From: Planctomycetaceae bacterium
Lineage (GTDB): Bacteria; Planctomycetota; Planctomycetia; Planctomycetales; Planctomycetaceae
Length of the DNA: 39,927 nt
Reading direction: 5' to 3'
NCBI GenBank assembly: GCA_900299185.1
Contig: OMIV01000382.1
Span: 1 to 39,927 of the forward strand
The notes beneath the pieces are model-generated. The model worked only from the letters and a program-made list of their open reading frames with translations. It made no database searches and was not told the DNA's origin. Numbering within the stretch: position 1 is the first letter of the stretch; every line of letters begins with the position of its first letter. Position numbers and translations under genes: made by a program. Below, one piece after another: positions 1 to 8,875 of the stretch.

Positions 1-683
1 CGATTCACGATTACCAGTTTGGCTCCGTGCTGCCGAGCCAATCGCGGCAATGACGCAGCGGGCTCGACAACCAACGAAGACCCCAAGGCCAAGAACAAGT
101 CGCAGTTCGACGTCCACTCGATGGCAGTTTCGAGCACATCTTCGGGCAGCGATTGGCCAAACGAGACCGTCGCATGTTTGAGATGGCCGCCGCATTGAGG
201 ACAGTTCGGAACACGCTGCTCACGCACGAAGATGTCGACCCAAGCGTCGGCAGGTTCTCGCCACGAACAACTCAAACAGCCCACAAACCGCGCGGTGCCG
301 TGCAGTTCAAGAACCTCGTGACTGCCGGCCAATTGATGCAGCCCGTCGATGTTTTGAGTGATGACTCCTCGCAGTTGGCCCGCTCGCTCCCACTGCGCCA
401 ACGTCTGATGCGTGACGTTCGGTTTGGCCACGACGAAGTCTCGATGAGCTTCCGCTTTCTGACGCCAATACTCGAAACGAGCGTCGGCACTCATTTGGAA
501 CTCGCGGAAGTAGATCGTGCGATTCTTGGCCCACACTCCGCCGGGCGAGCGAAAGTCTGGAATGCCGCTCTCGGTGCTGATTCCCGCGCCGGTAAACGCG
601 ACGACCGCAGCCGCTGCGGCCTGCCACTCGCGAAACTGAGCAGCCGCTTGAGGCAAGTCAGCAGCAGTGAATCGCAGCGGCAT
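1..683 (-). CDS. Sir2-family NAD-dependent protein deacylase (C-terminus cut by window edge)
   Basis: The reading frame stays open from an ATG at 683 to the left edge, giving 227 residues. NAD-binding motif GAGIS lies at residues 32-36 and is followed by GIPDFRSPGGVW. TQNIDGLHQ is at 109-117, the catalytic His is H128 in ELHG, and two zinc Cys pairs are visible (C136/C139 and C161/C164). VSFGQSLP and ALGSSLVVEPAA are later family blocks. Sirtuins remove acyl groups from lysines using NAD+; substrates here are unknown. The usual FGE before LP reads FGQ. An in-frame GTG nine bases upstream is an alternative start. It lies on the same strand as the downstream-numbered M3 peptidase, 131 bases apart. 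Confidence 0.93.
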   Translation of the reverse strand, partial: MPLRFTAADLPQAAAQFREWQAAAAAVVAFTGAGISTESGIPDFRSPGGVWAKNRTIYFREFQMSADARFEYWRQKAEAHRDFVVAKPNVTHQTLAQWERAGQLRGVITQNIDGLHQLAGSHEVLELHGTARFVGCLSCSWREPADAWVDIFVREQRVPNCPQCGGHLKHATVSFGQSLPEDVLETAIEWTSNCDLFLALGSSLVVEPAASLPRLARQHGAKLVIVN

Positions 684-814
684 GAGTGACACTCCCAATT
701 GTCAGACTCGGTCTTGGCATCGGCGCGATTAAGTCGATGACAGCTACACGCAGCTGAGTCGGAGGACTCCGTCGAGCCGGAGTACTCCAGAACCCAATCT
801 GCAGTCGCCTCGCC

Positions 815-2623
815 CTACGACTGTGCCAACTCCAAGAACTGCTTCGCACGTTGCTCGACGATGTCGATGCTCTTGTGCCAGAAGTCAGGCTTCCGCAGGT
901 CGTATCCAAACGAGCTTTGCACAGCGTCTTCGGCGTCTTGATTGCCGGTCGCGATGAGGAACCTGCGGAACTGATCGGGGAAGTTCGCCGAGTCTTTGGC
1001 CAACGCATAGGTCCCCAACGAGAGCAAGTACCCGAAGGTGTAGGGGAAGTTATAGAAGGGCCAACCCGTGATGTAGAAATGGAGCTTCGAGACCCAGAAG
1101 AGTGGGTTCCATCCATCGTCATTCAGCGAGTTCAAGTACGCCTCTTTTTGAGCGGCGACCATCAACTCACTGAGTCGCGCCGCAGTCACTTCACCCGCCG
1201 CGCGTTCCTGGTGAAAGCGATTCTCGAACAAGAACCGACAGTGGATATTCATCATGAAGGCGACGGAATCGCCCAGCATCTTGTCGAGCAAATCCAGCTT
1301 CTCTTCGCGCGTGCGACAGGCAGCTAAGCGATTCTCGCCCAGCACGGCTTCAGCAAACGTCGACGCGGTCTCGGCCAAGTTCATCGGATAGTCACGAAGC
1401 AAGCCCGGTTCATCGCGCATGACCCAAGTGTGATAGGCATGCCCGAGTTCATGCGCCAGCGTCGACATGCTGTCGACCGTGTTGGTGAAGGTCATGAAGA
1501 TGCGCGATTGCTTGCGAGTCGGCACGTCGGTGCAAAAGCCGCCTTGCCGCTTGCCCGCGCGGTTCTCAACTTCGATCCACTTCTGATCGATCGCCAGCTT
1601 GGCGAACTCACCCAACTCGGGACTGAATGCTCCAAAGGATCCCAGCACCAGATCGCAAGCATCGTCGTAACTCAATGAAGACGACGGGCCGCTCGCGAGT
1701 GGCAGAGGCGCATCGACATCGAACCACGACAACCGTTCGAGTCCCAGCATCTCGGCCTTCTTCTTCAGGTAATCAACCAGGCAGCCCTTACGCTCCGAGA
1801 CCGCGGCCCACATGGCATCGAGCGTTTCGCGCTGCATGTGATTGAGTGCCAATGGCGCCGCAAGATGGTCAACTTTCAGACGTCGATATTTCGACAGCCG
1901 ACTGCCCGCGATGTGATTGATGGCGTCCGCGCAGGTGTCCGCCAAGGTCGCCCAAGCTTTGTTGGTCGCTCGGAAGTTGTTCTCTCGAACTTCGCGCGAC
2001 GGCGAATCCCAATGCACTTGCCCAGGCGACTTCGAGACCAACTCGCCCTTCTCCATGATCTGCACACGCAGCTCACCCGAAAGCCGGTCATAGAGCCGCC
2101 CCCAAGCATGCAGGCCATCAACACCCAGGTCCGCCGCGAGTTGCTCTTGTTCCTTCGGCAATCTCAGCTCGGCGTTGCGCCGCGCTGAAGTGAGGAAGTA
2201 GCGATTCGTCGCCAGGCTGCTATCAGCGGCCAAGAACGCGGCTAACGTGGTTTCGTCTGCCGCTTGCAGAGCGAACTCGATGTTGGTCGAGATCTGCGAC
2301 CACAACGGAGAATGAGCAGCCAGCTCGCCTTCAATTTGCATGAAGAGTTTGTTCTGAGCATCCGCCGCGGCATGGCATCCAATGAAGGCTCGAATGGCCG
2401 TCGACTCTTCGCTGGCTTTCTCAAAGCGAGTCAAGAATTCGCTCCACAGCTTGGCCTGCGCGGCATCCGCAGTGACCGGCGGTAAGGCTTCCGAAGCCGC
2501 GCAGATGGCCTGAGTCTCGGCCTTCAGTCGATCAAGGATGGCTCGAAACTGTTCGGTCTGAGGATGCGGATAGAGCGAGTCCAGTTCCCATACCAGCGAG
2601 TATTTTCCAGTGGCCGCAGACAT
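815..2623 (-). CDS. M3 family oligoendopeptidase (PepF/M3-like zinc metallopeptidase)
   Basis: A 602-residue zinc peptidase with the M3 signature HELGHAYH near residues 391-398, where the two His are metal ligands. The third ligand is expected in the following NLAETASTFAEAV stretch, near residue 419. Length and the N-terminal helical region (starting YSLVWELDSLYPHP) fit the PepF/M3 oligoendopeptidase group, which cleaves short peptides in the cytoplasm. I chose the ATG at 2623 because AGAAGGA sits about nine bases upstream; the frame stays open 35 codons further but those codons contain the ribosome-binding site. There is no signal peptide. It is transcribed divergently from the propeller gene that starts at 2893. 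Confidence 0.93.
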   Translation of the reverse strand: MSAATGKYSLVWELDSLYPHPQTEQFRAILDRLKAETQAICAASEALPPVTADAAQAKLWSEFLTRFEKASEESTAIRAFIGCHAAADAQNKLFMQIEGELAAHSPLWSQISTNIEFALQAADETTLAAFLAADSSLATNRYFLTSARRNAELRLPKEQEQLAADLGVDGLHAWGRLYDRLSGELRVQIMEKGELVSKSPGQVHWDSPSREVRENNFRATNKAWATLADTCADAINHIAGSRLSKYRRLKVDHLAAPLALNHMQRETLDAMWAAVSERKGCLVDYLKKKAEMLGLERLSWFDVDAPLPLASGPSSSLSYDDACDLVLGSFGAFSPELGEFAKLAIDQKWIEVENRAGKRQGGFCTDVPTRKQSRIFMTFTNTVDSMSTLAHELGHAYHTWVMRDEPGLLRDYPMNLAETASTFAEAVLGENRLAACRTREEKLDLLDKMLGDSVAFMMNIHCRFLFENRFHQERAAGEVTAARLSELMVAAQKEAYLNSLNDDGWNPLFWVSKLHFYITGWPFYNFPYTFGYLLSLGTYALAKDSANFPDQFRRFLIATGNQDAEDAVQSSFGYDLRKPDFWHKSIDIVEQRAKQFLELAQS

Positions 2624-2892
2624 GACCGTCGTTCCTTCTTTTGATGAATGTGTCGCGGGATTCTTCATGTGTTGAAGCATGAAATGGGCGGCAGGATAGC
2701 CACCTCGTTTAAGTTTTCTGCGCCGCATCGATCAGGTTGCCGCGCACCAACATGGAGCATCTGTCGGAACAGCTCGAAGGAGATCTCGCACCGCTGCAAA
2801 CACGATGAAATTCCCGCGTTGGTGTGGTTGCGGTGCTGGACTATCTTGAGGCCGATGTCACGGAATGGATCGAGTACCTCGGGAACGTCGTC
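2624..2892. other. Divergent intergenic region between M3 peptidase and propeller gene
   Basis: This stretch of 269 bases separates two divergent genes and should hold both promoters. I see the peptidase ribosome-binding site (AGAAGGA on the minus strand) at its left end and a weak GGGAA before the plus-strand ATG at its right end. No clear palindrome or known operator is visible. Confidence 0.4.
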
Positions 2893-5800
2893 ATGCTGCG
2901 TTGCGGACTTGCCTTATTGCTTTGGTTTGGTGTGAGCACAGTGGGACTGGCTCAAGAGCCCGCTGCTGTTCGCCAACCGATGAAGTGGCTCGATCAAGAA
3001 TGGTCCGAACCCACTCGGCAATTGCTGCATGTTGAATTGAGGAATCGATTCGCTCGCGCGATCAAGACGTTGCGTTCCGAAGAAGACGGTTCGATCGAGT
3101 CCTGTCGCGCCATTGAAGAGCTGCAATCAATCATCGCGGACCAAACCGACTGCCTGGTGTCGAGCGTCCGAACGGGAGCTCGGTTCGACGGCGTCGTGAT
3201 TCAACCACAGCACTTGCCGTCGATTGTCTCACTGCAAGAAGTCATCGAGCACATCCTGGCCGAGCTGCCCAGCAAAGGTCGTGAGTTCTATGAGCTGAAG
3301 TATGGCAGCGAGGCGAGCGCCGCTTTGAAAGACGCGCTCGCCCAAAATCAGGTCGAGCAATTGGAGTTCGTCGCGCGTCGATACGTGCTCACTCAAGCAG
3401 GACGCGAAGCGGCTTACCGATTGAGTTCGATGTACTTCGAAACCGGAAGAGATATCGCCGCGCTACGCATGCTCGCTCGCGCTCAACTCGGTCAACCCGA
3501 CGTTGGGACGTTGGAACCCAGCCTGTCACTCAAACGCATTGTGGCTCTGATGAGGCTCGGAAAAAAACAAGCCGCTCAGACAGCCTTGGATGAGTTCCTC
3601 AAAGGCCCCGCCACAAAGTTCGGAGACAAGTTACCGAAGGACTGGCAGCAGGAACTCGATCCGCGTTTGTTGCGTGTGGCCGAGAGTGGTCGCCGCGAGC
3701 CCGTGAGACTCAACGAGTGGACCCATCATCTAGGAGACGCCGCTCGCACCGCGCTGCCTAACGGTGTCGGCACACCCGACGCCGGTGTGTGGGAAATTGG
3801 CACCTTCATCCCCGATCAAAAGACGACGCCCGCACAACAAGCCGCGTATCGCTATGACCCCAAAAAGGTCGAAGACGAAATCAAGATGCCGGTGCCACTG
3901 AACGATGCCGAGATGCTGGCAGCCATGCAGGTCGGGCATGACTGGATCGTGTCCGCCGAACGCGATGAACGTGAGATCGAGCTGCCTTCGAACTATCCGC
4001 TGGTAGTCGATCGCAAGGCGGTCTTTCGAACTCTGTCCCGAGTGAAGGCCGTTGATTTGCTGACCGGCAAAAGTCTTTGGGAGACAGCAGCTCCTGATCC
4101 GGCTTTTGCCGATCTCTTCGTGCCGTCAAAAAAACGCTGGGAAGAACTCAATCGCGCCCCGCAGGTATCAGTGCACTCGTCACTGCCGCAGTGGCATCAA
4201 GCCTTGATCGAATCCAGAACGCGTTCTGATCGCAGCGTCGGGACACTCAGCAGTGACGGGCAGCGAGTCTTCTTTTTGGATGCTTGCGGAGTCGCTCATC
4301 CTCTCGCAGCAAACGGTATCTGGGGCACGAAGAACAACGTCCCGAACCTATCAAACCGGCTGTGTGCCGTGGACCTCGTAACGGGTAAAGCACTCTGGGA
4401 AATCGGCTCGCCGATCTCGATCGACGAACCAACAACAGGCGAGTTCTTTCTCGGTGTGCCCACTGCGATCGACGGTCGCTTGTATGCCATCGCTGAAAGC
4501 AAAGATGACGTGCGGCTGTTGTGCCTCAATCCAAGTGACGGCAGCGTGATCTGGACCGAGACGATCTGTCGGTTGCTCGAAGCTCAAAACGTGGTGAGCG
4601 AAGGTTTGCGACGGATCGCGGGACTTAGTCCTGTTTATTGCAACGGCCAACTGCTGTGCCCGACATCGTGCGGTTTCTTGTTGGCTTATGACTTGGCCAG
4701 TCGACGTTGGAGTTGGGGCTTTGGTTACGAAACATCAACACTGCATCCCGACGTGCAGTTTCGGCAACCGGCCATTCGCATGAACTCAGTGCCGCGCATG
4801 CATTATGACGCCTTGCGCTCGAAGACTCGTTGGAGCGAAAGCTCGGTCGTGACTGACGGCTCGAAAGTCGTGCTGGCATCGATCGACTCTGACGAACTGC
4901 ACTGCATCGACTTACTGACGGGCAAAGGCGTGTGGAGTGTCGCTCGCCTATCCGGCCATTACGTCGCGGGCCTCTATCAAGGGCGCGTGATTGTCGTTGA
5001 TCGAGATCGCGTCCGCGCGTTGTCCTTGGATAACGGCGAGCCCGTCTGGACGCTGTCGCTGGAAGATCGCCGCGCAGCAGGCCGAGGCATTCAGAACGGC
5101 AACTCGTACCTGCTGCCGGTATCAACGCTCCCCAGTACCAGCAGCCAAGATGAACCGATCAATGTCCGCTGGGACTCGCGCGTAGTGACCATCGATCTGC
5201 GAAACGGTGCGGTGACTTCGCAGTCGGCTCGTTCATCGTCATCGCCCATCGGCAACCTTGTGGCAGGGCACGGATTCCTCGTTGCGCAAGCCTACGATCG
5301 AGTCGCCGCGTATCCGCCCATCGAGCAAGTTGAATCACTGCTGCAGCAACGGCTTTCAGCCAATCCTAAAGACGCCGAAGCGCTGGCTCATCGAGGTCGT
5401 TTAAGACTGCAAGAGCAGCGAGTCGAAGAAGGTATGGCAGACTTGTTGGCCTCACTTGAGGCCCAGCCGAACGAAGATATCCGCGAGACTCTGATCGACG
5501 TTTCGCTCGACCGTTTGCGAACAGGCAAAGCCCAGCCCGCAGAGTTGCGAGCCTTCTTCACCAAGATTGGCGCGTCTGCCGAAGTGCAAGAAAAACTACT
5601 GCGGTCTGAGATCAACACGTTGCGAGCCAACGGCAACTTGGCGGCTGCGTTTCGCAAGACCATCGAACTCTTGAATTCGACTGCGCTCGAAAACACTCAA
5701 CCCTTCGGAGTGCAGGGAGATCTCATTCGCTATCGTCGCCGCGGCCCTCCAGCCTTATTGGCGTCGATCTATCGAGACGCTGCTCAGTTACCCAAGAACA

Positions 5801-7623
5801 ACGCGCGAGGCGAGCTGGACCAGATCATCGGCGAGCAACTCGATACCGCACAAAAGGCCGCCGGTGCCGCGAACTTGCTGAACTTCATCTCGGCCTTTGG
5901 TTGGCATCCTCGATCACTTGAAGCACGTTGGGAGCTTGCGACTTCGAACCGCATCGAGGGACGTTTGAAGCTCCTGCAACGCGAGCAACAAGCAATGCTC
6001 CTCTCGCAGCATGCGGACCTCGACATCGCCGCTCCAGCCACGTTGGCCTTGCTGGAACTCTGGAAGCAAAACGGTCTGAAGGGAGCGCATCAGGATGTCG
6101 TCGACCGCTGGTCGCGCCGCATGGCTGGAGTAAAGCTGCGCGATGGCAGCGACTTCGTCAGCAAGCTGCAAGAACTCTCGACCGACGCGGCCTTCGTGAA
6201 GTTGCAGTCGACTCCGAAGTGGAGTGCGACCGCGATGGTCGAAAAGATTGCCACCGCGATGCCGGCACCGGATCGCGACATCATTCCGCATTTGGGCTTA
6301 GTGAGCCCTGCATTCCGAGACGGAACAATTGAGGTCGAAACGCTCGGCCGTGACGCCCGCGGCAAGCGGCGCATGGTCGCCAGAGATTCGCTCGGGCGCG
6401 AGCAATGGCAGATCCCAATTCTGCTCGAAGGTCCCAGCACGATCGGTGCGGGACCAATCGCCAATTTGTCGCGCGGGCATCTGATGGCCACGTACTCCGC
6501 AGGCCGACTGACGTTGCTCGACATGTCGAAAGCCACATCGCCGAAAGCGCTGTGGGCGCGAGACATCCTCGACTTTGAATCTGCCTATGGACGGCACGGC
6601 ATCGAGGTAGCACCGGTGAATTCAGTCTACGCCAAGCGACCGCTCACACGCTGGCAACTGACCGCCGGAGTCAGGCAACAGCGGCATGAATTCACAGGCT
6701 CGGTCGATGCCATCACAAGCGAGAACGTCATCATCCGAGTCGACAACAAGCTCAGCGTCGTGGACATCTTCAGCGGTCAAGTGCTGTGGACTCGCAGCAA
6801 CATTCGACCTCAAGCCCGAGTGCTCGCCGATGACGAATTCATCGTGTTGCACCATTCCAACAAGACCTCGGAAGTGCTGCGTTTGTTTGATGGAGAAGTT
6901 GTCGGCAGCGGCACCTCGCCGGACTTTGAAACGCATCTCACGTCCGCCGGCAGAGACTTAGTTACGTGGGACGATGAAGACGAGCATTGTGTGTTTCAGC
7001 GTGCTGATGCGCTGACGAACAAACTCGTCTGGCAGCACAAACTCCCGGCTCAAGCGGTGGTGCAAGTTGTTGATCACGACCACGTCGCCGTGATGCTGCC
7101 CAGCGGAGAGTTTCGTTTGTTCGATATCTGGACCGGGCGAGCCTTCGTCACCGCCAAACTTCCGGAAGAATTCTTACTCAAGAACATTTTGGTCGTGCCC
7201 AGTCCGTGGGGGCATTTGGTCATGACCGACATGGTTGTCGCCACGCGCACGACCGAGCGTCGGCAGATTCCGGTCCCCAACTCAGATTTCAATCAAGTGC
7301 GTGGGCGGATGTCGTTGGTGCGGCCCGATGGCACCGTCGCTTGGACAACTCAGTTGCCGCTGCAGCGCTACTTGGTGGGGCAACCTCGCGACTTACCGCT
7401 CGTCATTTTCCGTCGTGAAGCCGTCGTGCGTGTGCCAGATCAAGAAGGAGCAGCTCGTCGCACGAACGACTTCCTGATCCTCGATAAACGCACGGGGCAA
7501 GTGCTCTTTGACGAACGACCAACCGGCAGCGACGACTCTGTATTGATCGACGCCCAACCGGAAACCGGCGAAGTGTTGTTGCAGTTCCAGCAGCTCAGTC
7601 TGTCAGTGAAGTTCGCAGACTGA
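2893..7623 (+). CDS. Exported giant PQQ-like beta-propeller protein with central TPR-like region
   Basis: About 1,576 residues. I chose the ATG at 2893 because it opens a typical signal peptide (MLRCGLALLLWFGVSTVGLAQ, cleavage before EPA); the frame extends 23 codons upstream from a GTG without a signal. The N-terminal third is helical. PQQ/BamB-like blades follow at roughly residues 320-815, for example LLTGKSLWE, LVTGKALWE, LLTGKGVWS and LDNGEPVWT. A helical, TPR-like region begins near residue 820 (NPKDAEALAHRGRLRL). A second blade series runs from about 1130 to the end, for example IFSGQVLWTR, RPDGTVAWTT and KRTGQVLFDE. Such propellers are usually protein-interaction scaffolds; no quinoprotein enzyme residues were identified, so no reaction is proposed. 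It stands alone and converges on the CpaB-like gene. Confidence 0.85.
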   Translation: MLRCGLALLLWFGVSTVGLAQEPAAVRQPMKWLDQEWSEPTRQLLHVELRNRFARAIKTLRSEEDGSIESCRAIEELQSIIADQTDCLVSSVRTGARFDGVVIQPQHLPSIVSLQEVIEHILAELPSKGREFYELKYGSEASAALKDALAQNQVEQLEFVARRYVLTQAGREAAYRLSSMYFETGRDIAALRMLARAQLGQPDVGTLEPSLSLKRIVALMRLGKKQAAQTALDEFLKGPATKFGDKLPKDWQQELDPRLLRVAESGRREPVRLNEWTHHLGDAARTALPNGVGTPDAGVWEIGTFIPDQKTTPAQQAAYRYDPKKVEDEIKMPVPLNDAEMLAAMQVGHDWIVSAERDEREIELPSNYPLVVDRKAVFRTLSRVKAVDLLTGKSLWETAAPDPAFADLFVPSKKRWEELNRAPQVSVHSSLPQWHQALIESRTRSDRSVGTLSSDGQRVFFLDACGVAHPLAANGIWGTKNNVPNLSNRLCAVDLVTGKALWEIGSPISIDEPTTGEFFLGVPTAIDGRLYAIAESKDDVRLLCLNPSDGSVIWTETICRLLEAQNVVSEGLRRIAGLSPVYCNGQLLCPTSCGFLLAYDLASRRWSWGFGYETSTLHPDVQFRQPAIRMNSVPRMHYDALRSKTRWSESSVVTDGSKVVLASIDSDELHCIDLLTGKGVWSVARLSGHYVAGLYQGRVIVVDRDRVRALSLDNGEPVWTLSLEDRRAAGRGIQNGNSYLLPVSTLPSTSSQDEPINVRWDSRVVTIDLRNGAVTSQSARSSSSPIGNLVAGHGFLVAQAYDRVAAYPPIEQVESLLQQRLSANPKDAEALAHRGRLRLQEQRVEEGMADLLASLEAQPNEDIRETLIDVSLDRLRTGKAQPAELRAFFTKIGASAEVQEKLLRSEINTLRANGNLAAAFRKTIELLNSTALENTQPFGVQGDLIRYRRRGPPALLASIYRDAAQLPKNNARGELDQIIGEQLDTAQKAAGAANLLNFISAFGWHPRSLEARWELATSNRIEGRLKLLQREQQAMLLSQHADLDIAAPATLALLELWKQNGLKGAHQDVVDRWSRRMAGVKLRDGSDFVSKLQELSTDAAFVKLQSTPKWSATAMVEKIATAMPAPDRDIIPHLGLVSPAFRDGTIEVETLGRDARGKRRMVARDSLGREQWQIPILLEGPSTIGAGPIANLSRGHLMATYSAGRLTLLDMSKATSPKALWARDILDFESAYGRHGIEVAPVNSVYAKRPLTRWQLTAGVRQQRHEFTGSVDAITSENVIIRVDNKLSVVDIFSGQVLWTRSNIRPQARVLADDEFIVLHHSNKTSEVLRLFDGEVVGSGTSPDFETHLTSAGRDLVTWDDEDEHCVFQRADALTNKLVWQHKLPAQAVVQVVDHDHVAVMLPSGEFRLFDIWTGRAFVTAKLPEEFLLKNILVVPSPWGHLVMTDMVVATRTTERRQIPVPNSDFNQVRGRMSLVRPDGTVAWTTQLPLQRYLVGQPRDLPLVIFRREAVVRVPDQEGAARRTNDFLILDKRTGQVLFDERPTGSDDSVLIDAQPETGEVLLQFQQLSLSVKFAD

Positions 7624-7660
7624 GGCCGCGATCGACACGCGAGATTCGACGAGCATCCTG

Positions 7661-7709
7661 CGAGTCGCGGAGCGACTCGCTTACGTAGCTCAGTCGCTCC
7701 GCGACTGAG
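7661..7709. repeat. Paired palindromic repeats between convergent genes
   Basis: Two near-perfect palindromes built on the same core sit nine bases apart: one at 7661-7679 (CGAGTCGCGG/AGCGACTCG) and one at 7689-7709 (CTCAGTCGCT/CCGCGACTGAG). The cores GTCGCGGAGCGAC and GTCGCTCCGCGAC are reverse complements, so the pair can also fold on itself. The site lies between the 3' ends of two convergent genes, the usual place for REP-type elements or a bidirectional terminator, but there is no T-run. Confidence 0.65.
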
Positions 7710-7733
7710 ATTGGCAACGCGGACTTGCTCAGA

Positions 7734-8483
7734 TCACTTCGTATTGGCTGGATGTAACAACGGCTGCACGCCCTTCATCGCCGTGGTCGCATTGATGTCG
7801 ATGATACGAGCGGCCTTCTTCTCGAACTTGCCGTCTCGATATTCAGCAACCAATGCGATCGAGTTCTCTGATCCAGCCGATTGCCCTGCCGCCTTGGCAA
7901 CTTCGAGCGATCCGCGTCGGTTGCCCAACGCCAAGATCCGAAACGGGCCAATGATCTCGTCGGTGGCTGACATTCCTAGCTCTGCCGAAGGCTTCAAACC
8001 GGTGGGATCAGGATTGGCTGGAACTGGAGTAGGAACGCCTTGCCGCGGTACTCGGAACGAGATCATGTCACCAGGATTGATCTGATAGGGATTCAGCGTT
8101 CGAGTATCGATGGGCAGCCAGAAATAGAGTTCGTCTTTGCCGATCAACTTATTGAGCGGCAGCGTGGGCGGCGTCCGCAAGTCCTCGTGCAACAAGATCT
8201 GATCTCGGGCGTAGTCCCGAATCGCGACCTTGCCCACGACGGTATTGAGGTCGCTCCACTTAACGGCAGCCGTCTCGATGTTGCCGAGTGCGTTGCGTGG
8301 AATCTTGACCTCTTCAAAGTGCTCTTCTTTGAATTTGTCGCCCACCCGGATCTCGTCGACATTCACCTTGATGAAGCCAACTCGCTCGTAGCGATCAGCC
8401 TGATTGGCGAGATACATCCAATTGCAAACGCCACCCGCGATCGCGAGTGCCAATGCGATAATCAGACCTTGCACGCCCTTCAT
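7734..8483 (-). CDS. CpaB/RcpC-like SAF-domain protein
   Basis: This 249-residue protein has one N-terminal membrane segment (GLIIALALAIAGGVCNWMYL). It continues with a VNVDEIRVGDKFKEEHFEEV block and GKVAIRDYARDQILLHEDL, which matches the SAF domain of Flp/Tad pilus assembly proteins CpaB/RcpC. A later PGDMISFRVPR segment also fits that family. CpaB is an inner-membrane-anchored periplasmic factor linked to the pilus secretin. The start is supported by AGGAA about eight bases upstream. No other tad/cpa genes (secretin, CpaF ATPase, TadB/C) are adjacent, so it is an orphan here; pilin-like genes occur about 16 kb away. The role in pilus assembly is inferred from family membership. Confidence 0.75.
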   Translation of the reverse strand: MKGVQGLIIALALAIAGGVCNWMYLANQADRYERVGFIKVNVDEIRVGDKFKEEHFEEVKIPRNALGNIETAAVKWSDLNTVVGKVAIRDYARDQILLHEDLRTPPTLPLNKLIGKDELYFWLPIDTRTLNPYQINPGDMISFRVPRQGVPTPVPANPDPTGLKPSAELGMSATDEIIGPFRILALGNRRGSLEVAKAAGQSAGSENSIALVAEYRDGKFEKKAARIIDINATTAMKGVQPLLHPANTK

Positions 8484-8689
8484 GTCGATGCTTCCTGTCG
8501 TGATGTCTCAATCCGAAGTTGGTCATGACCGCGTCTCTGGCTTTAGAACGCAAAGCACTCGACGCAACCAACAACCCGAGCGAAGTTTCGCGATGAACTC
8601 TAAGGACCAACTCCAGCGAGGCGAAACAGTCTCAGGTTGTCACCATTTGTCGGAGCTGGCGCCCGGGGTCGAGAGCACGATCAAGTCAC

Positions 8690-8754
8690 CTCTGCATTCT
8701 CCGCTTCTCGCCGGTGTAAGAATTCATAACCACTGAGAAGCGGAGAACGCAGAG
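8690..8754. repeat. 20-bp inverted repeat element
   Basis: The arms are CTCTGCATTCTCCGCTTCTC at 8690-8709 and its reverse complement with one mismatch at 8735-8754, separated by 25 bases. The arm resembles a sequence I have seen as a dispersed intergenic repeat in bacterial genomes, but I cannot search for further copies here. Confidence 0.65.
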
Positions 8755-8807
8755 AGCTTCACGACAACACAGCCGCAGTCGTTCGTGCAACGCCGACAAG
8801 CTCTCAG

Positions 8808-8842
8808 AAATGCAAAAGCCCTGACCGAGATCGATCAGGGCT
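8808..8842 (-). terminator. Rho-independent terminator of the phosphofructokinase gene
   Basis: On the minus strand, the 8-bp stem AGCCCTGA/TCAGGGCT (8835-8842 and 8817-8824) is followed by TTTTGCATTTC. It starts about 34 bases after the stop codon of the phosphofructokinase gene. Confidence 0.8.
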
Positions 8843-8875
8843 AGCGATGATTCAGATTGGCTCGAAAGCACCGAG

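Larger units (their letters stand above)
8484..8875. other. Gene-free region with inverted repeat and terminator
   Basis: These 392 bases lie upstream of the CpaB-like gene and downstream of the phosphofructokinase gene, both on the minus strand. They contain the 20-bp inverted repeat at 8690-8754 and the phosphofructokinase terminator at 8808-8842. The part next to 8483 should carry the CpaB-like promoter. Short frames here have no coding character that I can recognise. Confidence 0.5.

Noticed and set aside
153-689. 178-codon forward frame at the left edge
   Set aside because: It is antisense to the Sir2 gene, whose motifs are unambiguous on the minus strand.
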